From positions 4,114,501 through 4,178,500 of the forward strand of contig NZ_JAUSYD010000001.1 in the NCBI RefSeq assembly GCF_030816615.1: a DNA stretch of 64,000 bases, given 5' to 3'. Made by a program: the position numbers and the translations under genes. This DNA is from Streptomyces sp. B1I3. Lineage in GTDB: Bacteria; Actinomycetota; Actinomycetes; Streptomycetales; Streptomycetaceae. Positions 8,247 through 16,592 of the stretch are shown piece by piece (position 1 is the stretch's first letter; each line of letters begins with the position of its first letter). The notes below the pieces were generated by a model. The model did no database searches and was not told where the DNA came from. It worked only from the letters and a program-made list of their open reading frames with translations.

Positions 8247-9640
8247 TGGCGCAGGTGCTCGAATTCAAGCTGCCGGACCTCGGCGAGGGACTGACCGAGG
8301 CGGAGATCGTGCGCTGGCTGGTGGAGGTCGGCGACGTGGTCGCCATCGACCAGCCGGTCGTCGAGGTCGAGACGGCCAAGGCGATGGTGGAGGTGCCGTG
8401 CCCGTACGGGGGTGTGGTGACGGCGAGGTTCGGCGAGGAGGGCGCGGAGCTTCCCGTCGGAGCCCCGCTGCTGACCGTGGCGGTCGGATCGACGTCCCCA
8501 GGGACGGGCCGAGAAGCTGCCGGGCCGGCCCCGGAGCCGGCTTCCGGTACCGGGCCCGAGCCGGCGGGCGAGTCGTCAGGCAACGTACTGGTGGGCTACG
8601 GCACGGGAGCTCCTGCCGCGCGGCGCCGCCGGGTCAGGCCCACGCCTGTGACGGCTGCCCCCGCGGTCGCGCGTTCCGCACCGGCACCTGCCTCGGTGCC
8701 CGCGGCGACGCCGGTTGCCGATCCTGCTCCTGCCGCGGAGGAGACACGGGGGCCCGTCGCTGTCGTTTCTCCATTGGTACGGAAGCTCGCGCGGGAACAC
8801 GGACTCGACCTCCGGCAGATCACGGGTACGGGGCGGGACGGGCTGATCCTCCGCACCGATGTCGAATCCGCGATCAAGGGCGACGCGGGGCGTTCTGCCA
8901 CCGCAGCGGCCCCGGTGGCCGGTCCGGTCGCTGAGGCGGCAGGTGAGCGCGTCCCGCTGCGCGGCGTGCGTGGCGCGGTCGCTGACAAACTGGCGCGCAG
9001 CCGGCGGGAGATTCCGGACGCCACGTGCTGGGTCGACGCCGATGCCACCGAACTGATGGCGGCGAGGGCCGCCATGAACGGCGCCGGTGGCGGAGCCGCC
9101 GCGCCGAAGGTGTCGGTCCTCGCGCTGCTGGCCCGTATCTGCACGGCCGCTCTGGCCCGGTTCCCCGAGCTCAACGCCACGGTGGATGCCGAAGCCCGCG
9201 AGATCGTACGGTTGCCGGAGATCCACCTGGGATTCGCCGCCCAGACCGAACGGGGACTGGTGGTACCCGTCGTCCGCGGGGCGCATGCCCGCAATGTGGA
9301 GTCGATGGGCGCGGAGATCAGCCGGCTGACCGAGGCGGGGCGGGCGGGGAAGCTGACCCCCGCCGATCTGACGGGCGGGACGTTCACGCTGAACAACTAC
9401 GGGGTGTTCGGTGTCGACGGCTCGACACCGATCATCAACCACCCGGAAGCGGCGATGCTCGGGGTCGGCCGCATCGTGCCGAAGCCCTGGGTGCACGAAG
9501 GGCAGCTGGCCGTGCGTCAGGTCGTCCAGCTCTCGCTCACCTTCGACCATCGAGTCTGTGACGGCGGCACCGCGGGTGGCTTCCTGCGGTACGTGGCCGA
9601 CTGTGTGGAACAACCGGCGGTGCTGCTGCGTACGTTGTGA
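8246..9640 (+). CDS. bkdC: Dihydrolipoamide acyltransferase (E2) of branched-chain dehydrogenase
   Basis: A 464-residue E2. Residues about 1-80 form one lipoyl domain with the lipoylated lysine in VEVETAKAMVEV. An Ala/Pro-rich linker leads to the E1/E3-binding domain (VVSPLVRKLAREHGLDLRQITGTGRDGLILRTD), then the catalytic acyltransferase domain ending with LTFDHRVCDGGTAGGFL, which carries the active-site histidine and aspartate. The start codon overlaps the bkdB stop. The longer open frame beginning at 8099 covers the bkdB end and is rejected. No dihydrolipoamide dehydrogenase follows, so E3 must be encoded elsewhere. Confidence 0.88.
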   Translation: MAQVLEFKLPDLGEGLTEAEIVRWLVEVGDVVAIDQPVVEVETAKAMVEVPCPYGGVVTARFGEEGAELPVGAPLLTVAVGSTSPGTGREAAGPAPEPASGTGPEPAGESSGNVLVGYGTGAPAARRRRVRPTPVTAAPAVARSAPAPASVPAATPVADPAPAAEETRGPVAVVSPLVRKLAREHGLDLRQITGTGRDGLILRTDVESAIKGDAGRSATAAAPVAGPVAEAAGERVPLRGVRGAVADKLARSRREIPDATCWVDADATELMAARAAMNGAGGGAAAPKVSVLALLARICTAALARFPELNATVDAEAREIVRLPEIHLGFAAQTERGLVVPVVRGAHARNVESMGAEISRLTEAGRAGKLTPADLTGGTFTLNNYGVFGVDGSTPIINHPEAAMLGVGRIVPKPWVHEGQLAVRQVVQLSLTFDHRVCDGGTAGGFLRYVADCVEQPAVLLRTL

Positions 9641-9997
9641 GCGGACGCGGCTCCCGGCGGAGGGCGCACACGGCTCCAGCGGGGTCGGACCCGGCTTCGG
9701 CGAGGGTCGCGCACGGATCTTCGGGGTTGGACGCGGCTCCGGCGGGGTCGGACACGACCAGGTCGGCCCGGCCCGGCCGGGCCGTGTTCCTGGCCGGGCC
9801 TGGTTTTCGGAGACGCCGGTGGCCGTGGTCGGCCAGAGCTGTACAGCCTCCCCGGCTCCCCGGCTCCCCGGCTCTCCGGCTCCCCGGCATCCGGCCTCCC
9901 GGCACTTCGGCCTCCCCAGCTCCTCGGCGCCGGTTGCGGGGGAACGAGTTCAGCCCCGAGGCGATCGGGGCGAGCGGATGCCCCGCATACTCGGGGC
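9641..9997. other. Intergenic region with short degenerate repeats
   Basis: This 357-bp stretch between bkdC and the MobA-like gene has no convincing coding frame. The first half repeats a motif near GGCTCCGGCGGGGTCGGAC several times with changes (9650-9760), and 9846-9900 is a run of CCCCGGCT/CTCCGG units. I see no clear terminator hairpin. The start of the downstream gene is preceded by CATACT six bases before the ATG, a possible leaderless promoter. Confidence 0.5.
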
Positions 9998-10873
9998 ATG
10001 ACCGCGTATGACGCCATCGTCCTTGCCGGGGGAGCCGCCAAGCGGCTCGGGGGAGCCGACAAGCCCGGGCTCCGGGTGGGCGGCCGGGCGCTTCTGGACC
10101 GGGTGCTCGCCGCGTGCGCCAACGCTCGGACCACCGTCGTGGTGGGCGGGCGCAGGCCCACCACGCGTCCGGTCATCTGGGCGCGAGAAGAGCCACCGGG
10201 CGGAGGGCCGTTGGCGGCGCTCGGCGCCGGGGTGCGGCACACGACCGCGGAAACCGTTCTCGTGTTCTCTGCGGACCTGCCGTTCCTCGACGAGGCCACC
10301 GTCCGCTCGTTGCTGGACGCAGTCGGTACGGGAGCCGGCGAAGGAGTTGTGTGCACCGACCAGGACGGCCGGGACCAGCCACTCCTGGCGGGCTACCGCG
10401 CCGAGCCGCTGCGCCGCGAACTCGCCCTCCTCGCCACGGAACACGGCGGCCTCGCCGGACTGCCGTTGCGGTTGCTGACGGCCGAACTGGACCTGGGCCG
10501 GGTCGAGGCGGGGCCTCTCGCCTCGTTCGACTGCGACACCTGGGACGACCTTGCTGCCGCCAGGGCGCGTATCAGGGACCATGGGACCGTGCTGGACGAA
10601 TGGATCACCACAGTCAAGAACGAACTGGGCATCGAACTCGACGTCGACACCGGCGTCCTGCTCGACCTCGCCCGTGATGCCGCGCACGGCGTCGCCCGGC
10701 CTGCCGCACCGCTGACCACCTTCTTGGTGGGGTACGCGGCGGCGAAGGCGAGCAGCGGAGCGAGCCCGGAGGCCGCAGCCGCCGCCGTGGCGGACGCGGC
10801 CCGGAAGGCCACCGCGCTGGCCCTCCGGTGGGAGGAAGAGACGGAGGCCGGCAGCGGGACCGGTACGCCGTGA
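9998..10873 (+). CDS. MobA-like NTP transferase fused to a DUF6457-type domain
   Basis: A 291-residue protein. Residues about 1-195 are a MobA-type nucleotidyltransferase: the N-terminal LAGGAAKRLGGADKP matches the LAGGxSxRxGxDK nucleotide loop, and VFSADLPFLD is the metal-binding segment. This family adds GMP to molybdopterin to form the guanine dinucleotide cofactor. Residues about 200-285 (LDEWITTVKNELGIELDVDTGVLLDLARDAAHGVARPAAPLTTFLVGYAAA) look like DUF6457, a helical domain often found with it in actinomycetes. The GTG of moeA overlaps its stop, placing it in a molybdenum cofactor operon. Strict MobA activity is inferred. Confidence 0.82.
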   Translation: MTAYDAIVLAGGAAKRLGGADKPGLRVGGRALLDRVLAACANARTTVVVGGRRPTTRPVIWAREEPPGGGPLAALGAGVRHTTAETVLVFSADLPFLDEATVRSLLDAVGTGAGEGVVCTDQDGRDQPLLAGYRAEPLRRELALLATEHGGLAGLPLRLLTAELDLGRVEAGPLASFDCDTWDDLAAARARIRDHGTVLDEWITTVKNELGIELDVDTGVLLDLARDAAHGVARPAAPLTTFLVGYAAAKASSGASPEAAAAAVADAARKATALALRWEEETEAGSGTGTP

Positions 10874-12510
10874 CAGCGCGAGGAGGCGAGGCAGGAGAGC
10901 CCCGCCCGTCGGGCCCGCCGGGCAGGCGGTCGACCGCCTCCGCCCCGCGGGGCCGTGCCGCCGATCCTGGGCACGCGGCCGACCCGGTCGGCGCCGCAGA
11001 GGAGTTCCACGCCGCTGAGGCGATCCGCGCGGCCGCGGAAGCCCGCGCCGCCGAGGAGGAGCGGGCAGTCGAACAGGCTCTGGCTCTGGTCGGACGCCAG
11101 GCACCGGTCGCGCACTCCGCGCCGGGACGGTCCGAACCCCACGGCCCCAGCACGCCACCGGCGTCGGGCGGGCCCGTCCCTTCCTCCGACGCTCCCCCGG
11201 ACTCGCGCAGCCGCTTCCGGACCTCACCGGCACGCGGCTCCTCCCCCTCCGCGCCGGGCTCCTCCCCCTCCGCGTCGCCGGACTCCTCCTCCCCGCACGC
11301 CTCCGCTTCCTGGACCGGCGCGCGTGCCGTGGCCGAGCGGCTCGGCCGGGCCGCCCCGCGCGCCGCTCACCGACTCCCACTGGACCGGGCACTCGGGCAC
11401 GTCCTGGCCGAGGCCGTGGCAGCCCTCACCGATCTGCCGTCCTTCGACACATCCGCCATGGACGGCTGGGTGGTCGCAGGGCCGGGCCCGTGGTCCGTGC
11501 GTGAAGGCGAAGGCCTCCTCGCGGGGCGGGGCACAGCGGCACCGCTCCCGGACGGCGCGGCGGTACGGATCGCCACCGGAGCCCGCATCCCCGCCGACGC
11601 CACTGCCGTCATCCGCACCGAACATGCGCGCGCGGACGAGGCCAAGGGGCTGCTGCACGCGACTCGCAACGTGGTTCCCGGCCAGGACATCCGCCCTCGG
11701 GGTCAGGAATGCCGTTCCGGTGACCGGCTTCTTCCCGTCGGAACCCTTGTGACCCCGCCCGTCCTCGGACTGGCGGCCGCGGCGGGCTACGACGCTCTGG
11801 TCGTCGTGCCTCGGCCTCGCGTCGAGGTCCTCGTCCTGGGTGATGAGCTGCTCACAGCCGGCCTGCCCCGCGAGGGCCTCATCCGGGACGCCCTCGGCCC
11901 GATGCTGGGCCCTTGGCTCCGAGCTCTGGGGGCGGAGGTCACGCCACCCAGGCGCCTCGGCGATGACGCGGAAGCCCTCCGCCGAGCCCTCACTACATCG
12001 GACGCCGACCTGATCGTCACGACGGGTGGCACCGCGGCCGGACCCGTCGACCATGTCCATCCCGTCCTCGCCGAGGCCGGGGCAGAGCTCTTGGTCGACG
12101 GAGTGGCAGTGCGACCCGGCCATCCCATGCTCCTGGCGCGGCTCGCTGAAGGGGGCCCTTACCTGGTCGGACTGCCCGGCAATCCCCTCGCGGCCGTGTC
12201 CGGACTGCTGACGCTGGCCGAGCCCTTGCTCCGGGGGATCGCCGGCCGGTCCGCCCAGGAGCCGTTCCGGGCGCCCGTGCACGAGGAAGTGCACGGACAT
12301 CCGCACGACACCCGGCTCGTCCCCGTGGTCCACCGCGGTGACAGCGTGATGCCCCTGCATTACAACGGTCCCGCGATGCTCCGGGGGATCGCAGCTGCCG
12401 ACGGGCTGGCTGTGGTGCCCCCGGGCGGGGTACGGTCCGGCACCGAGGTGGAGATCCTCGATCTACCGTGGGCCTCGGCGACGCCGTGGACGGAAGGGTG
12501 TTTCACGTGA
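10870..12510 (+). CDS. moeA: Molybdopterin molybdotransferase MoeA with a long N-terminal extension
   Basis: A 546-residue protein. The MoeA core begins near residue 150; it inserts molybdate into adenylylated molybdopterin. Core signatures are LPSFDTSAMDGW, VTTGGTAAGPVDHVH, VRPGHPMLLARL and GLPGNPLAAVSGLL. The preceding 140 or so residues are Ala/Pro/Ser-rich and probably disordered, well beyond the usual 400-residue length. The GTG at 10870 overlaps the stop of the MobA-like gene; starts further inside cannot be ruled out. Its last codons (GCFT-stop) overlap the potassium channel start and lie inside a perfect parS site, which may constrain both proteins there. Confidence 0.87.
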   Translation: MTARGGEAGEPRPSGPPGRRSTASAPRGRAADPGHAADPVGAAEEFHAAEAIRAAAEARAAEEERAVEQALALVGRQAPVAHSAPGRSEPHGPSTPPASGGPVPSSDAPPDSRSRFRTSPARGSSPSAPGSSPSASPDSSSPHASASWTGARAVAERLGRAAPRAAHRLPLDRALGHVLAEAVAALTDLPSFDTSAMDGWVVAGPGPWSVREGEGLLAGRGTAAPLPDGAAVRIATGARIPADATAVIRTEHARADEAKGLLHATRNVVPGQDIRPRGQECRSGDRLLPVGTLVTPPVLGLAAAAGYDALVVVPRPRVEVLVLGDELLTAGLPREGLIRDALGPMLGPWLRALGAEVTPPRRLGDDAEALRRALTTSDADLIVTTGGTAAGPVDHVHPVLAEAGAELLVDGVAVRPGHPMLLARLAEGGPYLVGLPGNPLAAVSGLLTLAEPLLRGIAGRSAQEPFRAPVHEEVHGHPHDTRLVPVVHRGDSVMPLHYNGPAMLRGIAAADGLAVVPPGGVRSGTEVEILDLPWASATPWTEGCFT

Positions 12511-12513
12511 AAC
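12500..12513. promoter_or_regulatory. parS: parS centromere site for ParB
   Basis: GTTTCACGTGAAAC is a perfect 14-bp palindrome and identical to the parS consensus known from Streptomyces and, in extended form, Bacillus. It spans the last codons and stop of moeA and the start codon of the potassium channel gene. Streptomyces chromosomes carry many such sites around oriC for ParB loading. No second perfect copy was found in this window; half-sites occur in the aspS terminator (48893-48935). Confidence 0.88.
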
Positions 12514-13610
12514 TTCCCGGCCACGACGCGATGGCCAGGCGCGCCGACGAGCACGTGGTGCCCACCCGGGTACTCCTCCCCCGCCGGGTGGTCGACCGGC
12601 CGCTGCGGCAGGTCGCCAAGCGGCTGGCGATGGCTCTGGCGGTGCTGGCCACCACGGTCTTCATCGTCTGGGCGGATCGGGACGGCTACCACGACAACGC
12701 CGACGGGAAGGTCGACCTCCTCGACGCCATCTACTACGCGACGGTGACGCTGTCGACGACCGGTTACGGCGACATCGTCCCGTACAGCGATCCGGCGCGG
12801 CTCGTCAACGTCATCCTGGTGACGCCGCTGCGTGTGCTGTTCCTGATCATCCTGGTCGGCACCACCCTCGAGGTCCTGACGGAACGAACTCGGGAGGACT
12901 TCCGGCTGAACCGTTGGAGAACCAACTTGCGCGAACACACAGTTGTCGTCGGCTTCGGCACGAAGGGCCGCTCGGCGATTCAGACGCTCTGTGCCACGGG
13001 GCTGAAGAAGGACCAGATCGTCATTGTCGATCCTGCCGGCAAGGTGATCGAGGCCGCCAACGCCGAGGGATTCGTGGGCGTGCTGGGCGACGCGACGCGC
13101 AGCGACGTGCTGCTGCGGGCCGAGGTCCAGAAGGCACGTCAGATCATCATCGCCACCCAGCGGGACGACACCGCCGTGCTGGTCGCCCTGACGGCACGAC
13201 AGCTCAACCGTGGCGCGAAGATCGTTGCTGCCGTGCGTGAGGAGGAGAACGCGCCACTGCTGCGACAGTCAGGCGCCGACGCCGTGATCACCAGCGCGAG
13301 CGCGGCAGGCCGCCTGCTGGGGCTTTCCGTCCTCAGTCCCAGCGCCGGCACGGTGATGGAGGACCTCATCCAGCAGGGCAGCGGTCTCGACCTCATCGAG
13401 CGGCCGGTGATAAAGGCCGAAGTGGGCAAGAGCGTGCGTGAGACCGACGACCTGGTGGTCAGCGTCCTGCGCGGCCACCGGCTGCTCGGTTACGACGACC
13501 CGGCCGCCAGCCCTCTGCAGTTGACCGACCGTGTCATCACGATCGTGCGGGCCTCACCGCTGCACGTCTCACCGACGATCCAGCCGCCGCAGTCCAACCA
13601 GAGATCGTGA
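12507..13610 (+). CDS. Potassium channel with RCK (TrkA-N/TrkA-C) domain
   Basis: A 367-residue two-helix potassium channel. A first membrane helix (about residues 38-57, LAMALAVLATTVFIVWA) is followed by a pore loop with the filter TTGYGD and a second helix (VILVTPLRVLFLIILVGTTLEV). The cytoplasmic part has a Rossmann-type TrkA-N fold beginning VVVGFGTKGRSAI and a TrkA-C-like end, so gating by nucleotide or ions is likely. GGAAGGG nine bases upstream supports the GTG at 12507 over the GTGs at 12468 and 12498. This start overlaps the moeA stop and lies within parS, so ParB loading could affect its expression (inference). Confidence 0.86.
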   Translation: MKLPGHDAMARRADEHVVPTRVLLPRRVVDRPLRQVAKRLAMALAVLATTVFIVWADRDGYHDNADGKVDLLDAIYYATVTLSTTGYGDIVPYSDPARLVNVILVTPLRVLFLIILVGTTLEVLTERTREDFRLNRWRTNLREHTVVVGFGTKGRSAIQTLCATGLKKDQIVIVDPAGKVIEAANAEGFVGVLGDATRSDVLLRAEVQKARQIIIATQRDDTAVLVALTARQLNRGAKIVAAVREEENAPLLRQSGADAVITSASAAGRLLGLSVLSPSAGTVMEDLIQQGSGLDLIERPVIKAEVGKSVRETDDLVVSVLRGHRLLGYDDPAASPLQLTDRVITIVRASPLHVSPTIQPPQSNQRS

Positions 13611-13685
13611 GGAGACGGGACGCGGGCACGGGGCCCAGGCAGGTCGGACCCCGCCCGGAAGCGGGTACGGAGTAGCCTCGCGGCC

Positions 13686-14672
13686 ATGTATGCGATCACG
13701 ATCCCCGAACCCGGTGGCCCCGAGGCGCTCGTCTGGACCGAGGTCCCCGATCCCGTACCAGGCGACGGCGAAGTCCTCGTCGAGGTCGTGTCCGGCGCGG
13801 TCAACCGGGCCGACGTACTGCAGCGTCAGGGCTTCTACAACCCACCGCCCGGCGCATCCCCGTATCCCGGCCTGGAGTGCGCGGGCCGCGTCGCGGCACT
13901 CGGCCCGGGCGTGACCGGGTGGTCGGTGGGTGACGAGGTGTGCGGGCTGCTGGCGGGCGGTGGTTACGCGGAGAAGGTGGCCGTCCCGGCCGGTCAGCTG
14001 CTGCCGGTGCCGGACGGAATCGATCTCGCGGTGGCCGCCGCGCTCCCCGAGGTCACCGCCACTGTCTGGTCCAACGTCTTCATGGTGGCCCACCTGCGGC
14101 CCGGCGAGACCCTGCTCGTCCACGGCGGCTCCAGCGGCATCGGAACGATGGCGATCCAGCTCGCCAAGGCCGTGGGCGCACGGGTCGCGGTGACCGCGGG
14201 CGGGCCCGAGAAGTTGGCACGGTGCAAGGAGCTCGGCGCCGACATCCTCATCGACTACCGCGAGCAGGACTTCGTCGACGAGCTGCGCAGGGCGACGGAC
14301 GGCGCGGGGGCCGACGTCATCCTCGACATCGTCGGGGCGAAGTATCTGGACCGCAATGTGCGGGCCCTGGCGGTGAACGGCCGGCTCGCGATCATCGGCC
14401 TGCAGGGTGGAGCCAAGGGCGAGCTGAATCTGGGCGCTCTGCTGAGCAAGCGGGCCGCCGTCACGGCCACGTCCTTGCGCGCGCGGCCGCTCGCCGAGAA
14501 GGCCGCGATCATCGCCGCGGTACGCGAGCACGTCTGGCCGCTCATCGCGGAGGGCGTCGTCAAGCCCGTCGTGGACCGCACGATGCCGATGGCGGAAGCG
14601 GCGGAGGCCCATCGGGTCCTGGAGTCCAGCACCCACGTCGGCAAGGTACTCCTGCTCACCCCGACGGCCTGA
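13686..14672 (+). CDS. NAD(P)H-quinone oxidoreductase, zinc-independent MDR family
   Basis: A 328-residue medium-chain reductase of the TIGR02824 (PIG3-like) quinone oxidoreductase type. It starts MYAITIPEPGGPEALVW, has the GroES-like domain with NRADVLQRQGFYNPPPG, and a nucleotide-binding segment LVHGGSSGIGTMAIQLAKA. No zinc-ligand cysteines are apparent, as expected for this branch. A TAGCCT hexamer lies seven bases before the ATG with no Shine-Dalgarno sequence, so the mRNA is probably leaderless. It converges with bpa across a strong hairpin. The physiological substrate is unknown. Confidence 0.87.
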   Translation: MYAITIPEPGGPEALVWTEVPDPVPGDGEVLVEVVSGAVNRADVLQRQGFYNPPPGASPYPGLECAGRVAALGPGVTGWSVGDEVCGLLAGGGYAEKVAVPAGQLLPVPDGIDLAVAAALPEVTATVWSNVFMVAHLRPGETLLVHGGSSGIGTMAIQLAKAVGARVAVTAGGPEKLARCKELGADILIDYREQDFVDELRRATDGAGADVILDIVGAKYLDRNVRALAVNGRLAIIGLQGGAKGELNLGALLSKRAAVTATSLRARPLAEKAAIIAAVREHVWPLIAEGVVKPVVDRTMPMAEAAEAHRVLESSTHVGKVLLLTPTA

Positions 14673-14759
14673 GGAACGGCGGCCGGAAGGCGGACGGCCG
14701 GACGAGCGCCGGTCCGCGTCCCGGCGTCCGAGGCCGGGCGCCCCGCACAACGGGATACG

Positions 14760-14800
14760 CGCCGGGGCCCGGCACACGCGAGGTGTGCCGGGCCCCGGCG
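14760..14800. terminator. Bidirectional terminator between the quinone oxidoreductase and bpa
   Basis: Perfect 18-bp inverted repeat, arms 14760-14777 and 14783-14800, loop GCGAG. It lies between two convergent genes and is GC-rich without a T-run, as usual for Streptomyces terminators. Confidence 0.8.
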
Positions 14801-14860
14801 CGTTGTACGCCGCCCGCCGCTTGCTTGCGCGCTGTTGTGCCCGCGTACTGGGCGTGGTGG

Positions 14861-15409
14861 TTACAGGTAAGGACCGGAGCGCGCAGGACCGTGCGGGTCC
14901 GTGCCGCCTTCCTCGTCCTCGTGGATCGCACCCGGAGGAAGCGCGCGGCGCATCTGCTCCAGCTGCGCCCGTGCAGCCATCTGCTGTGCGAACAGAGCGG
15001 TCTGGATCCCGTGGAACAGGCCCTCGAGCCAGCCGACCAGCTGGGCCTGCGCGATCCTCAGCTCGGCCTCGGAGGGAACGGACTCCTCGGTGAACGGCAG
15101 CGAGAGCCGCTCCAGCTCCTCCACGAGCTCGGGCGCCAGCCCGTCCTCGAGCTCCTTCACCGAGCTCGCGTGGATCTCCTTGAGCCGCACCCGGCTCGCC
15201 TCGTCGAGAGGAGCCGCCCTGACCTCCTCCAGAAGCTGCTTGATCATGCTGCCGATGCGCATGACCTTGGCGGGCTGTTCGACCATCTCCGTCACCGGGA
15301 CCTCGCGCGCCTCGTCGTCACTGCCTCCGCCGCCGACAGCCATTCCGTCCTGCCCCACCACGAGGACCTGGGGGTGCTCCTGCGACCGGTCATTCCTCGG
15401 CATCTCCAT
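14861..15409 (-). CDS. bpa: Bacterial proteasome activator Bpa (PafE)
   Basis: A 182-residue protein of the Bpa/PafE family (formerly DUF2587), an ATP-independent ring that opens the 20S proteasome gate in actinobacteria. The helical core runs from VTEMVEQPAKVMRIGSMIKQLLEEVR to GWLEGLFHGIQTALFAQQMAARAQLEQMRR. The C-terminus ends GPYL; the GQYL-like C-terminal motif (here G-P-Y-L) docks in the proteasome alpha ring in the characterised homologues. ATG 15409 (MEMPRN) is chosen, with GGGAG 11 bases upstream; 15403 is an alternative. No proteasome subunit genes lie in the window. Confidence 0.85.
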   Translation of the reverse strand: MEMPRNDRSQEHPQVLVVGQDGMAVGGGGSDDEAREVPVTEMVEQPAKVMRIGSMIKQLLEEVRAAPLDEASRVRLKEIHASSVKELEDGLAPELVEELERLSLPFTEESVPSEAELRIAQAQLVGWLEGLFHGIQTALFAQQMAARAQLEQMRRALPPGAIHEDEEGGTDPHGPARSGPYL

Positions 15410-15821
15410 GTCGCCATTGTCTCCCACACCTGTTGCCCGACACGGTGGTGCCCCCGGAAAGGGATGATCCACCTTTTCCGAGGGCACCGAGCAGCCGGTC
15501 ACGCCACCGGGACGGCTCGCCTACGACGCGGTCATGCCACCGGGACGGCGCGCCACGATGCCCGCAACCTGCCGAGGAGCACGCCCGTGAGGGCGATCAC
15601 CACGCACCGGGGGCGGCCACCACACACCGGGATCCGGAGAGGTACGCCGCACGCCGGGAGGCGCGCCCGCCGCGCTGAGGTGGTGGGGTCCACATGCGCG
15701 CCGGCCTTTCGGGAGACCGGTGGTGATGGCGGCCGGTAGATGCCGTTCCCGGCCCGGGTGAACGCGGCCCCACTCCGTCCCGCACGTGCCGCGCGGGGGA
15801 GGTGCGGGCTGCCGGGCCGCG
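15410..15821. other. Noncoding stretch with short direct repeats
   Basis: 412 bp between bpa and the next minus-strand gene without a convincing coding frame. A 26-bp direct repeat with a few changes occurs at 15496-15521 and 15529-15554 (core GCCACCGGGACGGC). Near 15455-15482, CGGAAAGGG and CCTTTTCCG form an imperfect hairpin. A second pair of CCACCACxCACCGGG motifs lies at about 15597-15635. Confidence 0.45.
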
Positions 15822-16418
15822 TCAGGCCGTGCGGCGTACGCGGAAGGCGAGGAACCCCAGGCCCAGCCCGACCAGGATGATGCCGCTGCCCAGCGAAAGC
15901 TGCGGCATCTGCTGGGCGGTGCGTTCCTCGAGCGCCCGGCGCTGCCGTGCGGCCCGCCCGGGTTCCGGGAACGCGCCGGGCGGCGGCGTGAACGCGGGCA
16001 CGTCGTCCGGGTCCGCCTCCGGTGGTACCTCGTCGCCCGCGACCTCGGAGCGCGCGAGCTCCCCGGGTGTCAGGGACCGCCCCGGCCGGGCCCGGCCCTT
16101 GCCCGCCTGTCTTCCGGCCATGGGGGAGTCCTCGGCGGACGGACTCGCGCCGGGAGAGCGCGGGGAGCGCGGGGAGCGCGACGACGGGCCGGGGGCACCG
16201 GCTGACAGGGCGGACGCCGGGTGACCTCGCACCGCCGGCTCGTGCGCCGGCGGCTCGTGCACGGGGAGGGCCACGGAGGACCGGCCGCCCCCGTACGCCA
16301 CGGCGACCGGCCCGGCGACGACGGGCCCGACGGCGACGGGCCCGATGGCCACTCCGGCCGCCATCACCAGACAGGCCACGCATCGTGACGACCGTGAAGC
16401 CAGGAGTCCCGGAGGCAT
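15822..16418 (-). CDS. Small exported protein with C-terminal membrane anchor, function unknown
   Basis: A 198-residue protein not recognised as a named family. It begins with a basic/hydrophobic leader (residues about 1-42, CVACLVMAAGVAIGPVAVGPVVAGPVAVA), a likely signal peptide. A Ser/Pro-rich low-complexity middle follows, then a basic stretch (ALEERTAQQMPQ) and one C-terminal hydrophobic helix (LSLGSGIILVGLGLGFLAF) ending in RVRRTA. The C-terminal helix plus basic tail resembles a wall or membrane anchor, but there is no LPXTG sortase motif. The ATG at 16418 is preceded by GGAG poorly spaced; codon bias supports coding. Confidence 0.62.
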   Translation of the reverse strand: MPPGLLASRSSRCVACLVMAAGVAIGPVAVGPVVAGPVAVAYGGGRSSVALPVHEPPAHEPAVRGHPASALSAGAPGPSSRSPRSPRSPGASPSAEDSPMAGRQAGKGRARPGRSLTPGELARSEVAGDEVPPEADPDDVPAFTPPPGAFPEPGRAARQRRALEERTAQQMPQLSLGSGIILVGLGLGFLAFRVRRTA

Positions 16419-16592
16419 GAGATCAGCGTCACACGCGTCGAGGGGCCCGGCATCCCGGGCACGGCAGCGGACACGAGGGCGGACCCACATCGGCAGACAG
16501 AGGGCCGGGGCCGTAGGCACGGCCCGCAGCAGGCCGCCGCAGACGCCGGGCCAGGGCTTCCGGCACGGCCCGCAGCGGGCCGCCGGCAGGCG

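Noticed and set aside
9846..9910. Possible CRISPR-like array of CCCCGGCT units
   Set aside because: Units are about 8 bp with no spacers; simple GC-rich slippage repeats.
15433..15678. Short plus-strand frames in the gap before the anchored protein gene
   Set aside because: No codon bias or start site; the stretch is better explained by short repeats.
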